Below are positions 32,540 to 43,683 of a stretch of 64,000 nucleotides of DNA, piece after piece. The stretch is taken from positions 558,001 through 622,000 of the forward strand of contig JAPEIS010000004.1 in NCBI GenBank assembly GCA_029531795.1, given 5' to 3'. The first letter of the stretch is position 1. Every line of letters starts with the position of its first letter. A program made the position numbers and the translations under genes. Source of the DNA: Sclerotinia nivalis (taxonomy: Eukaryota > Ascomycota > Leotiomycetes > Helotiales > Sclerotiniaceae). The notes under the pieces are model-generated. The model was given only the letters and a program-made list of their open reading frames with translations, searched no databases and was not told where the DNA came from.

Positions 32540-34112
32540 AAGGAATATGAAAATTGCAAATAATACCTATATTAAAAGTACTACGTTTGGGAAAACCAGG
32601 ATCAGCAATTTCGAACTTATAGACATTTGATTCGTATTAGAATTCAGAAATACATAACTAATATCTGTCAAACTCCTTACATCGACAAAATATAAAATCA
32701 TCTTTGAAGAAGATTCAATCTTTTATTGGAAATTCGGATAACTTCAATTTACTGCAAAACTTACATTCGAATCATATATAATCAAACAATCATCTCAAAT
32801 AAATATAACAAATCTTACTTTTCAAAACAACAAAGAAGAAGATCTCGAAGAAACAAATACAGAACTAGTATATCGATATCTAGAGCATCTCAATTACAAT
32901 CAAATGGATAGATTGAAGAAAAGATCTAAAAGATTGAAATTTGCTAAAAGATCCAAAACGAAAGGAAGAAAAGTTTGCGGATTATACTTTTCAGAATAAA
33001 TGAAAAAGCATTTCAACAAAGAAACAGCTATTCGTATATTTAAGAAGCTTCAATGTATATATTATAATCTCTCAGGAATTCTTTCTTCTTCGACAAATGG
33101 AAATAGATATTTTCTTCTCATTATAAATGATACTATAAGAGTTGATTGGATATATTATACGAAGGATAAAAAGGCTATAACAATGGTTCCTGTTCTAATA
33201 AATCTTATCAAGGAAATTGAAAACGAAATAGAAGAAAAAGTTGTAATTGTTTATACAGATAATGGAAAAGATGAATTTGGTATAGCATTTCAAGATAAAT
33301 TCAAGAAACTTGATATATAATTCGAACTTTTTCTTTCAGGAAAGCATTCAATGAATAGAGTTGCTGAGAAACAAATTCAAAATGTCAATGCTAGATTTAG
33401 GAGTTTATTCGATCAGATAGGTATACCAAATGATCAATGGAAACTGATGATTTGTTATACTGTTTGGTTATACAATAGAATTCCAATAAAAGCTCTACCA
33501 TTCGGGAAATCAGGATCTTTATTTACAACGATAACTCCTTTCGAAGTATACTACAATAGATTATCGGATTTCTCGAATCTATGAGTGTTTAGTTGTAAAG
33601 CATTTGTTTTCAATCTTCAATATTCAGAAAAACTAACAAAGAAATTTGAATTACGAATATTAAAAAAGGACTTTATATTCATTGGAATAAATGGATATTA
33701 TATTTATTTTTTATTTAATCTCCTTTTTAAGAAGATAATAAAAATTGTAGATGCTGATTTCAATAAATATAATTTTCTATTTAAAGAAACTTCAATTGAA
33801 TCAAAGTCTGATATAAACAAAGCAATCCTAAGGTTTGATATAGATAGAATAATTTCAAAGTCTAGTATAGATAAAGTAATTTTAAGATTTGGTATAGATA
33901 AAGCAACTTCAAAATCTGATATAGATAAGAGAATTCCAAAAGCTAAAAAAAAAGGTTTATTATCTGTAATGGAAAAACCTCAACAAAAGAAAAGAGAAAG
34001 ACCTTCGATACAAAAGGAGATCCTACAAATAGATATCAATACAATTAAAAGTTTATTGAATACTATTTGCAAACACCATTTGAGAAAGATTTTTAGTGAT
34101 CAAGTTGTATAA
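32540..34112 (+). pseudogene. Copia integrase remnant
   Basis: A zinc-binding pre-integrase trace around 32880-33000 (QMDRLKKRSKRLKFAK) precedes a recognisable integrase core at 33000-33320: GNRYFLLIINDTIRVDWIYY, then VYTDNGKDEFG with the second catalytic Asp. At 33351-33584 MNRVAEKQIQNVNARFRSLF matches the N-G-V-A-E-R segment. Frame 33585-34112 is the variable linker, with three imperfect copies of a KSDIDKAILRFDID-like unit. Stops separate the pieces. Confidence 0.82.
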
Positions 34113-34498
34113 TAAATAAAAGCTTTGAAAGTTATCGTTGTTGATACTGAAAATTCTATTCAAACCGATGGTCCAATAATGCTTTTTGAAGCAATAGAAC
34201 TTGAAGAGGCTATACGAAAAGATAATAAGCAATAGTTAAAAGCTATCAGATCTGAATTGATTAGTCTTCGAGAGAACGGTACATTCGAGATTATACAAGG
34301 GGAAGTACCGGGAAGCAAGAAACTGATGACTTCCAAATAAATTCTGCAGAACAAAATGAATCAATTCAATAAGATAACTAAACAAAAGGCTAGACTTGTT
34401 GTAAAAGGATATTTATAGAAGGAAAGTATCGATTTCAAAGAAACATTTGTAGGAATCGGAAGATATTCTATATTGAGAATTCTACTCGCTAAAGCTGT
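34113..34498 (+). pseudogene. Copia reverse transcriptase, N-terminal piece
   Basis: The region reads, with stops, ENGTFEIIQGEVPGSKKLMT, KQKARLVVKGY, then FKETFVGIGRYSILRILLAKAV. This is the standard start of copia RT (L-V-x-K-G-Y...F-x-x-T-F-x-P-V). It is cut at 34498 by the gypsy insertion and resumes at 41921. Confidence 0.85.
34494..34498. repeat. Target-site duplication of the gypsy element (left)
   Basis: GCTGT, identical to 41916-41920. Removing the insert and one copy joins the two halves of the copia RT segment. Confidence 0.92.
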
Positions 34499-34753
34499 TG
34501 TGACGATGGTCTTAATTCAAGGCATAATAGAATGAATCAATTAATCTATACTAGAGAATAACAAACTACCGTACCAAATACAATAGAGTTGAGCCTTTTA
34601 TGGTCCCCTCGGAGGGGACCAAAGCCCTAAGCGAATATAGGGTGAAATAAATGAAATAATAACCTAAGGCATTTTGGTCCCTTCAGAGGGGACCAAAAGC
34701 CGAAAGAATGGCCTAAGGCATTTATAGCATAATAGAATAACAGGATCATCACA
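34499..34753 (-). repeat. Gypsy 3' LTR (255 bp; left copy)
   Basis: Starts TGTGACGATGG and ends ATCATCACA on the plus strand. It aligns gap-free to 41661-41915 with 22 differences by eye, all transitions. It contains two hairpins: GGTCCCCTC-G-GAGGGGACC (34602-34620) and TTTTGGTCCC...GGGACCAAAA (34672-34698). Confidence 0.92.
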
Positions 34754-34785
34754 TCACCCCCCCCTCAAAGAAAACAGGTTTGCTT

Positions 34786-35781
34786 TCAAATCTTCCTCCT
34801 AACCTTTCGTATCAGCGAAACAGGTTCTTGTTTTACTAATACAGCTGTTCTCTTCTTTTGTAGTGTATTAGGGATGGAATCGTTGTTGTCGCTTTCGATA
34901 TCGATAGGCTCTGCGAAGGCCTTTTTTATCGGAGTTGAAGAGGTTTTTACGGATTGCTTGATTTCACGTGTATAATCCGGTATATCGAATACTACATCCA
35001 ATATAACGGTATCGCGATAACGAAGAGATTCATTGTCGAATCGGTCTAACATAGTATCAATTTCTCCTTCTTCGTATTTTCCGAGGAGGCCACAAGGCAG
35101 CATAGTAAGTCCTTTATTTTTCATAAAGGAAAGAATACAGAAAAAACGGAGGACATCATTTTTGGAATTGACGAACGCCTATGCACACTTCATGTCAATC
35201 GTAACGGGTTCCGGAATTCGATTTCCACCGTTCCTGCTTTCGCAGTCATATCGCTGGAAGCGTTCAATGATAGCAATATTCAAGGCCCGATATATATTTA
35301 TACTATTGGTCGCGGTGACTATGATGCGAGCGAGTTTGGATACGAGAGTAACATTCGTCTACCATCTCAGATGGTTTTCAATAAAGATTTTTAAAGCTAA
35401 CTCTCTACCTTGCATACAGGTTGCCAGCTTTTTTTGTGAAAGTCCGATATCGAGTTTTGTGTGTTTGTTTCTGTTTGCCAATTCGACGAATTTCGTATAT
35501 TTTTCGTTTGTATCTTTCTTCGTTATATCTAATTGTTTATAAAATTGTTTTGTTTTCTCGAACATATCGAGGCGATGGGCAAAATCTTCGAAACCGGTGT
35601 TAGCTTGTGTAGCTTGTGTTTTGGCTATATCGATCATTTGTGCTGTATCGATGATAGTCATATCTGGGTGATTTTCGATAAAGTCGATAACGTTGGAGAA
35701 ATGTATTTCTTTGTTGTTCGGAGATGCGATTATTTGGGAGCTCTTTTTTCGCTCAAAAGAACGGCGGTCAGTATTTTCCAT
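34786..35781 (-). pseudogene. Accessory ORF of the gypsy element between pol and 3' LTR
   Basis: From ATG 35779-35781 a single frame of ~332 codons runs to 34786 with only two internal stops (about 35356 and 35180, both TAG). The upstream 191-codon frame (stop 35359) and the downstream 112-codon frame (34786-35124) are in the same phase. Readable parts are polar and helical: ENHPDMTIIDTAQMIDIAKT, QANTGFEDFAHRLDMFEKTK, TKKDTNEKYTKFVELANRNK, ending in an acidic then basic tail (EPIDIESDNNDS, LIRKVRRKI). No membrane segment is seen in this part, so it is not an obvious envelope. It matches no gag-pol domain. Function unknown; possibly an element-encoded accessory protein. Confidence 0.6.
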
Positions 35782-36338
35782 CACAAAAGAAAATGTAGCA
35801 AGCTTCGAAAAGGAAAAAGCAGAAGAAAAAGAACAATTGTCGATGGGATTGTTTGAAAACGAAATCGTAATGGTTTTTCGAAACGAACTGAATAGACTTC
35901 CTAGAAAATTCATAATGAAAAAGATATTTTTCAATGAATTGAATCGGTTTTATAGGAATACAGTTATTGTATATTGAATAGAATAATAGTAAAGAAAAAG
36001 GAGGAGTGGGGTAAAAATTAAAGCAAGTAAACAAATAATAGAAAAAGCAAAAACAACAATAGATGATTTTTTGAAATGAATTATAATTTAGGTGCAATCT
36101 CCTTTTCGAAGGAAAAAAGAGCAAACAAATAATTCTGTTTTGTGATTCTATTCATAGGTTTACCATCTGCGAATTCGTTATAATCGTCGTTACCATTCTC
36201 CCAGACTTTTATTCATTCAGGAAGGTAATTAGAAGGTTCTACAATTTTAGGATATTGAGTATGGAACTCCTGTATCTTATGTAGAGTGTATATGATATCG
36301 GAATAATAATACCATATAGAATCGTTGTTGTATTCTAT
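35782..36338. other. Gypsy internal spacer between pol end and accessory ORF
   Basis: AT-rich and stop-rich in all frames. On the minus strand it may hold the mutated end of a chromodomain. No gene is separable. Confidence 0.4.
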
Positions 36339-39035
36339 TTATTTTACCTTATATCGGATCTGTCCGTAGAGAAGTTTCGATACTAGGATTTGCTGCATTT
36401 CGAATTCTGCATCTACTATTACTATAATAGATGGAGAAGGTTCGATACATTGTTTAGGAATTGGGTTTTCTATAGCTTTTCGTAGTTTATCGAGGGAAAA
36501 GACTTTATAGATTTGTATACTTTCAAGAAAGTCCAATCGATACAAATAGCCGACTTTTTCGAGTATACGGTATAATCTAGCCATCTGCAGATCGAGTTTA
36601 CGATTAGGTTTTTCTGTAATGAAGTTTCTAATAATTACATACACTTCGTCTTTTACTTGAAAATCGATAGATCATCGATAACGATCGATATCCTTTACCT
36701 TCTTTTGTTGGACTTTAGAAAGGATATCTTTAGCTATCTTTCAAGTTTCATATATACGTTTGGAGAAAACCTGTATATCAATGTAATTCAACTTTTTCGT
36801 AACTATATAAAGAGTATTGGAAAAGGATTTATTCCAATCAAAGGAAATAGTTAAAGAATATCCATTTTGAAATTCGAAAGGAAACATTCCTAAACTTTCG
36901 TGGAGCATAATGAGTTGTATGTAATCCATCATATACAAAAGTTCCGACCAATTGTTTTGATAATAATTGATATAGAATCGGAATCGTTGATCCAGATATT
37001 GATTCATAATTTCGGTTTGTCCATCTATTTGAGAATAATAGACTATGGACAATTTTAATTTGACATTTAGGATTCGTATGAATTCGTTCCAGAAGCTGGA
37101 AATGAATTGCAGACCTTTATCGGATGTAATAGTAGTTGGAATGCCTTTCCAACGATAGATATAGTTTAGGTATAGTAAAACTATTTCCCGGGTGATTGTA
37201 ATGTAATAATAAGGGATATATATTGATTACTTCGATAATCTATCGATAATTACAAAAATGTTATTGTATCCATGTTTATCCTTCGGAAATGATTTGAAGT
37301 CTATTAATATATCTGTTCATAATTGGATAGGAATAGATAAAGGATACAAAAAACCAGGTGTTCGATCTCTTGGGATATGATAATTATAGCAAGTAGTACA
37401 ATTGTCGATATACTGGTCGATATAGTTAATCATTCCTTTCCAAAAATACTGCTTTTTTACAATCAATTTCGTTTTGGTTTTATCAGGATGAGTTGAAGAG
37501 ATTTGGATATAGATTTCTTCTATAAGATTAATACGGAGGTTATCTATATTGGGTATAATTAATCGATCTTTGTAAAGTAATAAACCATTATGTATAGAAT
37601 ATCCTTTTTTCAGTTTAATAGCTAAATCGTGTTCTGATTGTATAAAAGGATGTATATAATTGGTTTGTAGGATATAATTTATAAGATCAAGTTCTTCTAC
37701 CTCAATAGTTAAAATTGCAACTATTTCCCTTCTTTCTATACTAAATTCGTCTAATATCCTTTTGTTAAGAACTTCTAATGAAAGTAAGGTTTGAATGTGA
37801 TATTCAGAATATATTGTTTCCTATACTTTCACTTTTTGATTATGGCGGTTAAGGGTATCTACTGCGGTATTATTGACTCTTGATCAATATGATATTTCGA
37901 ATCAGAAGTTTGTCAAAGTTTTAGATTACTCTGTTTATCGTTGATTCAAGGTTTTCTTGATTATAAAGTATTCCAAAGCTTTATAATCGGTAACGATTTT
38001 AATATAATAAAGAGAATCTGTAAGTTCTGCTCTTCAGGTTTTGAAAGTTTTGATAACAGTAAGCATTTCCTTATTGAATATAATATAATTCATTTCGATT
38101 GAAAGTATAGTTTTGATAAAAAAAGCAACAGGATATCATTGATTATCATTGTATAATTAAGAGAGTATTCCTTCGACAATATTATCTGAAGTATCTGTCT
38201 CAATTATAATCTGAAGATATAATTGGTAATACTTCAATACAGGGGTCTAAAGTATAGCCTGTTTAAGGTGGTTGAAAGCAACGGCGCAAGCATTGTCCTA
38301 TATAAAAGGAGTTTCCTTTTTGGTCAGATTAGTCAAGGGACGAACGATTCGTCCGAAATCTTATATAAAACGTTTGTAAAAGTTGCAAAACCCTAGAAAG
38401 GATTATACTCCTTTAACGTTTGTAAAAGCTTCCCATTCTTTTATGACTTCGATTTTCTATAGATCGATCTCTACTCCTTCTGTAGAGATAATAAAACCAA
38501 AGTATTTAATTCTTTTAACACTGAATTCACATTTGTTGATATCGATTTGTAGACCAGCTTTTCGGAGACAATCAAGGATCTATAATACATGCAATTCGTG
38601 CTCCGATTCGTTTTCAGAGTAAATCAGAATGTCGTCCAGGTAAGCCGTATATATTACATCTAAAAGGTCGAAAAGAACATCGTTCATATAATATTGATAA
38701 ATAGCAGGACTATTGGTTAATCCGAAAGGTAAGACTTTACATTTATAAGTTCTGTATCGGGTTCGGAATATAATCAAATCTTCGGAATCAGGATATATAT
38801 GGATTCGATGGAATACTTGCCGGATATCCAGCTTCGTAAAGATTTTCGATTTCGATATGCATATTAGCGTTTCGTCGATTAAAGGTAGAGGGTATTCGTC
38901 TCTTTTGGTAAACATATTAAAACATCGGAAATCGATATAGAAATGTAAGCTACCATTTGGCTTGGAAACGAAGAGTATAGATGCAGCAAAGGAAAAGGAG
39001 CTAGTTTCGATAAAACCCTTTTTCAGATTGTCCAT
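36339..39035 (-). pseudogene. Gypsy pol remnant: RT, RNase H, integrase, chromodomain-like end
   Basis: The RT is clear at 38580-39035: SKIFTKLDIRQVFHRIHI, LPFGLTNSPA and the catalytic YLDD (TAYLDDILIYSENE). It runs on past a stop to TNVKGVLSFLGFCNFYKRF near 38340-38430. RNase H and the integrase zinc region (37.1-37.9 kb) are shredded. The integrase C-part is readable at 36741-37052 (YYSQIDGQTEIMNQYLDQRF, matching the H-P-Q-T-D-G-Q-T-E segment). Frame 36339-36644 carries LARLYRI/KLRKAIENP-type post-integrase sequence. It ends with EMQQILVSKLLYGQIRYKVK, the first strand of a chromodomain cut by a stop. Confidence 0.85.
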
Positions 39036-39803
39036 CAGATATTCTTTTACGATTAATAATTCCTTCGAAGATATGTTGTATATCGGGCTAGTCCTGAGTT
39101 GTGTATCGGATGGAATTTCGATTTTATGATTGTATACGGTATGTTGTGGTAATTTATCTGATTCCTTTTTGGAGAAAACTTCAAGGTACTCGTAGTAAGC
39201 CTAGGGGACTCTTTGGATCAGTTCCTGAAGCTCTTCGTTGTTCGAATTCCGTATTCGATTTTTTAATACTGTATTGATTTTATGAATATTAGTGGAAAAG
39301 ATGATGTTATTGCAACAACGATTATACATTTTGAAAACTTCAGTGAAGATCGTAATGATATCGATAACGATCTATAAGAGATAGGTTGATTGATAATATT
39401 CGGAAAACAGTTCATTTAAGAGTACAAAACGATTAGTTGGTTTGGTCTGTACAAAAAGAAGCAAATTCTCGGATTTGGTCCCTGCAAAGGGGAACAAATT
39501 TTGTTCGATAGGTGAGCTTTCTTGGAATTCCTTTTCCATTTGTTGAAGGCTAGTATATAAATCTCATTCATGCTTAATAATGAATCTAACAAAAAGAAAA
39601 GAGAATTCTAGATGATCGATTTCGAAAAAGGTATTACATCGTCATATATCTTCTTCAAATTCGGAATTGAATAATAGCTTAGAGGTTGAAAGAGATTTTC
39701 TAAAGATAATTATGTTCCTTGAAAAGTATAAGATTAATAGTAAATCTTTTGGTTATACTAATTGATAATTAAAGGATCTAAATATTATATCATAAGTTTT
39801 GAA

Positions 39804-40121
39804 CTATAAATCTCCAATAATGATATCCCTTCTCATATCAATTAATAAGAAAGGAGCTTGAAGGAAAGTTCTACCGTCCAATCGGAATGTCAAACGGATA
39901 GAATGGATGACAACGGCGTTTTGCCGGTTATCGTATCCTTGAACAAAGATAGGATTGTTCAAAGGAATAATAGGGATATTAATACATCGAGAAAGTTGAT
40001 ATACAAAACGAGTATTAATAAGCAAATAAGCAAACACACCGATATCCATCAATACAAAAGATCGAATTTGGAAACTATAAGCTAAAAGGTAACAAGGGAA
40101 TAGAAAGCTATCGTTATCCAT
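39804..40121 (-). pseudogene. Gypsy protease remnant
   Basis: The frame has a retropepsin-like layout: VLMDIGVFAYLLIN where ALIDSGAxxxFI is expected, and the C-terminal PFLLIDMRRDIIIGD where PxxLGxxWL-type flap ends occur. The D-S/T-G triad is destroyed (DIG). Confidence 0.65.
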
Positions 40122-40186
40122 AAAGCTCCGAAGATCAATATGTTTAAGGTTATATTGATAATTTTGGAAGGAGATTTTCCTAAAAA

Positions 40187-40750
40187 CTAATTTTTTTCCG
40201 ATTTATATGAATCGGAATCAGGAAGTTCCGAAGGGGTTTCCTTGTCTTCGGAGGCTGTATCAACTTTATGGATATCAGGGGGACAAATATAATTCTTGGT
40301 CCAATTAGGGGTTTTGCATTTGAAGCAAACGGAGGATGGGGTAAGAGGGTGAGACTTGAAATTCGGTATAAAGCCAAAAGCGGCCGATTTTTCCTTTCCT
40401 ATATGTTCTGGTTTGGCATTGTTATGCAAAGGGGTAGAACTCCTAGCGCGATTGTCAAGCAAGGAAGCTTTTCGACCAAGATTCCTAATCATTGTGATAT
40501 ATTTCTGATTCATAATACACATCCTTGTGTTCACATTCGTTAGGTGATTTATGTAACCCTGGAAATCGGAGTAAAGATCTATAGTGGTTACTATTGCAGC
40601 TTTCAACGAGAAAGAAAGTTTCGAAATGAATTCTCTTCGAAAGGAATCTTCTGATTGGTTAGCTTCTGCTGCGAGTTCCAAGAATTGCATATAGAATTGA
40701 TAGAAAGTCATAGTTTCCATTCGTAGAAATCGGAATTCGTTTATAGCCAA
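40187..40750 (-). pseudogene. Gypsy gag, C-terminal part
   Basis: 187 codons: TFYQFYMQFLELAAEANQSE (Retrotrans_gag-like helix), FRREFISKLSFSLKAAI, then a degenerate zinc knuckle CFKCKTPNWTKNYICPP in which the histidine and spacing are off. The N-terminal part toward 41.6 kb is too mutated to read. Confidence 0.75.
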
Positions 40751-41660
40751 TTCCTATCGATTAGATGCAAAATAAATAGAACCAAGGTAATCCAAAACGT
40801 TTTGATATATAGCAAACTCCTTTCAGATCATTTTCGGTTTCAGATACTGTTATACATCACCAATAGTCCATCAGAAGATAACACAAACTTTCGCATCCTC
40901 ATCCAGATAGTGATCTGCATTATCCAAGAGTTTTCTTTCTGCAAAGAGTCTCCAGGATTCGAAAAAAGGATTAACTCCATCATTGAAAAATTCAAGGTCT
41001 TTCACTTTCGTACTAAATCTTCCATAAAGAGATACCATAGATATTAATCTTCTTTCTATTATAAAACCTTCTTTACTAGATATAACAATATCGAAATCTT
41101 CAATCTATCGAGAATACCATTATCGTATTCGAAAACAAAAGAAAGATCTATTGTCGTCTACATCAAAGAATCTTTCTTGTAAAAAGCTAACTAAAACGAA
41201 ATGAATCTAATCCAATTGTTCTAATATAACCTAGTTTTGAACTCGGATTTCGTGGTTTTCTTTTTGTAGGCTTTGAAGATTTGTCGTTCCGGTTACAAAA
41301 GGAACTAATTCTTTTCGAGTTGATGAACGCAAAGGCGGGCTTATAGCTGCCGTTTCGTTGACTTCTATATCAAATCCAGGATCTTCCTTTTATCTAGTTT
41401 GTTCGATTTGAGTTTGTAATTCCATTGCAACGGATTTAGCAATAATGAACAAAAGCATACAGAGTTTTCTCGAACAAATAAATATAGCAATGATACCGAT
41501 GAAAATTCGGAAAGATCAATCGGATATATATAAAGAGTTTCGCTAATTCAATAATTTCGATAAATATAACTAACTAGATATTCTAGTCTTCTCAAAGGAT
41601 ATTATAGCCTTCCCAAGGGATATTCTATCCTTTTCAAAAGTGTTAATGAGTTTGTTATAA
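40751..41660. other. Gypsy 5' leader / mutated gag start
   Basis: AT-rich, stops in every frame. It lies between the readable gag and the right LTR; the primer-binding site should adjoin 41660 on the minus strand. Confidence 0.5.
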
Positions 41661-41915
41661 TATAACGATAGTTTTAATTCAAAGTATAATAGAATAAATC
41701 AATTAATCTATACTAGAGAATAACAAATTACCGTACCAAATACAATAGAATTGAGCCTTTTATAATCCTCTCAAAGGAGACCAAAGCCTTAAGCGAATAT
41801 AGGGTGAAATAAATGAAATAATAACCTGAGGCATTTTGGTCCCTTCGGAGGGGATCAAAAGCCGAAAGAATGGTCTAAGGCATTTATGGCATAATAGAAT
41901 AACAGGATCGTCACA
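41661..41915 (-). repeat. Gypsy 5' LTR (255 bp; right copy)
   Basis: Mate of 34499-34753. Reads TATAACGATAG where the other copy has TGTGACGATGG, and ends ATCGTCACA, preserving the inverted terminus. Both hairpins are present but partly disrupted by transitions. Confidence 0.92.
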
Positions 41916-41920
41916 GCTGT
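41916..41920. repeat. Target-site duplication of the gypsy element (right)
   Basis: GCTGT, matching 34494-34498. Confidence 0.92.
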
Positions 41921-42755
41921 ATCTGAAGATCTAGAAATAGATAATATGGATGTGGATACTACTTTTCTTAATGAAAAATTAACAGATACAGAAATACTAA
42001 TAGAAATTCTACAATTCTTTGAAAAAGTATTCCCTAAAATCAAAGAAATGCTTCAGAAAAACCTTCAAGGAATTAGAGTTTTCTTCAAGCTCAAAAAGTC
42101 ACTTTATAATCTTAAACAAGTTCCGAGAATTTGATGATTAGTAATTAAAAAGTTTTTTAAAGAATTAGATTTATCAGTTTTCTTTACAGATCCAAATCTA
42201 TTCATTGACAAAAGCGTTTCTATTTTTCTATATATTGATAATATACTAATTATCGGGAAACAAGCAAATGTTGACAAAATCAAGAAAAGGATTGGTAAAT
42301 GATGGAAATGCAAGGATTTAGGGTCTATTCAGATGTTTCTAGGACTTCAGATCGAACGAAATAGAGCAAAACGAATCTTCAAAATTCACAATTCAAATTA
42401 CACGAAAAAGATCCTCCAGCGATTTCAAATCGATAACTTTACGAAAAAGAATCTGCCATTTCCCTTAAAAACAATTATTCATATAATAAAGATAGAAGAA
42501 TTATTTGAGAAGAACAACAAGAATTTATATCTGCAAATCGTAAATTCGACAATATACTTAGCAAATTGTAATCGATCCGATATCTCTTTTGCTATAGAAC
42601 AATTAACTAGAATTATATAATTATCTAAAGAACAATACCTTATTTATATAAAGCATTTATTTCAATATCTTACAAATACGATCGATATTGGTTTGGTATA
42701 CTTAGAACGATTACAATAATTACCTTCCAAATACAATACTTTCATAGATTCTACA
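41921..42755 (+). pseudogene. Copia reverse transcriptase, C-terminal piece
   Basis: Resumes as SEDLEIDNMDVDTTFLN (usual MDVKTAFLNG), LKKSLYNLKQVPRI (usual KSLYGLKQSPR), and FLYIDNILIIGK. In the last the catalytic Y-V-D-D is now Y-I-D-N (42231-42242, GAT AAT, a G-to-A type change). LGSIQMFLGLQIERN follows. It ends against the second solo LTR. Confidence 0.88.
42751..42755. repeat. Target-site duplication of solo LTR B
   Basis: CTACA, repeated at 43041-43045. Confidence 0.85.
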
Positions 42756-43040
42756 TGTTACGATCACGCAACAGTTTCGTCAAAACAAGAAACCTAAACG
42801 GAGGCGTTCTCATTTCGAATCATCAGCGTAGGAACGTCATCGATCAGTTTGGAATGTTTAGTAAACAAGCTTCTTTGTATTGCTTATGAAAGGACAGGAA
42901 TGGTGGCGAACTATAGGCGTTCTGATATCTCTTTATTGATTGAACTTAAAAGTAATAGTTTATTCATGATTAGAAAGGGTAATGAAAAGTTTGGCTACGG
43001 TTTTACGACTAATTGATTCTTTGCCTATGTGATCTTAACA
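42756..43040 (-). repeat. Solo LTR B of the third retroelement family (285 bp)
   Basis: Reverse-oriented copy of 31893-32178. Starts TGTTACGATCAC and ends GTGATCTTAACA, with CTACA duplications either side. The two copies differ by one single-base indel and a few substitutions, so they are similar in age or were protected from heavy mutation. Confidence 0.82.
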
Positions 43041-43045
43041 CTACA

Positions 43046-43683
43046 TAGGATTCTGAACAACGAAACAAATCAACTTAAGGTATTGTAATTATAAGATACA
43101 AAAAAACAATAGTCTAATCATCCACAAAACAGAAATTTACCTCTCAAAATATAATAAAAACAAAGATCATCATCGCAAACAAAAGATCTAAAGAATTAGT
43201 ATAAATGGAAAAGCTAATTCAAGATCTAAAAAAAAGATCTTCGATCGAATTATTTATTCCAACATTATATTACAACAACAAAAGCAATGTAGATTGGATT
43301 AAAGAAAATAAGTTTTACAACAAAACAAAGTATATTAATATTAGATAGCACTACATTAGAAACAATATAGTTGATACAAACAAACTTAAAGTCTTATAGA
43401 TTGCAAGAATCGATCAAACAATGGATATTCTCACCAAACAATTTACATACCCCGACTTTTATACACATTGCACTGATTTAGAGTTCAATATTGATATAGA
43501 ATAATTAAGAGTACTCTTATATCGTAACATAAACTTAGGATCATAGATTGCTGAATTTTCACAGAAAAACTAGATAATGCAACTATAACTGAAAGCTAGA
43601 ATATTACTACAAAGGTTAACAAAACTCCATTATACATTTCATATAGTTCTTTAATAATCATAGTTTCTAACCATAAAAGAAAT
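43046..43683 (+). pseudogene. Copia RNase H remnant and 3' leader
   Basis: With stops, the sequence reads TKYINIR, HYIRNNIVDTNKLKVL and DQTMDILTKQFTYPDFYTHC. These are the end-of-copia RNase H landmarks (H-I-x-I-R-x-H-F-I-R...A-D-I-L-T-K). A purine-rich tract (AAAAGAAAT, about 43675-43683) precedes the 3' LTR. Confidence 0.82.

Larger units (their letters stand above)
34499..41915 (-). mobile_element. Ty3/gypsy LTR retrotransposon (chromovirus-like), nested in copia
   Basis: 7,417 bp, flanked by GCTGT duplications and 255-bp LTRs. Coding order on the minus strand is gag (about 40.2-40.75 kb), protease, RT, RNase H, integrase, chromodomain-like end, then an extra ORF before the 3' LTR. A polypurine tract (GAGGGGGGGGTGA in the minus sense, 34754-34767) abuts the LTR at 34753, which confirms orientation. 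RT before integrase is the Ty3 order. Gag-pol is riddled with stops, and LTR differences are all transitions. It inserted after the copia copy was in place. Confidence 0.93.
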
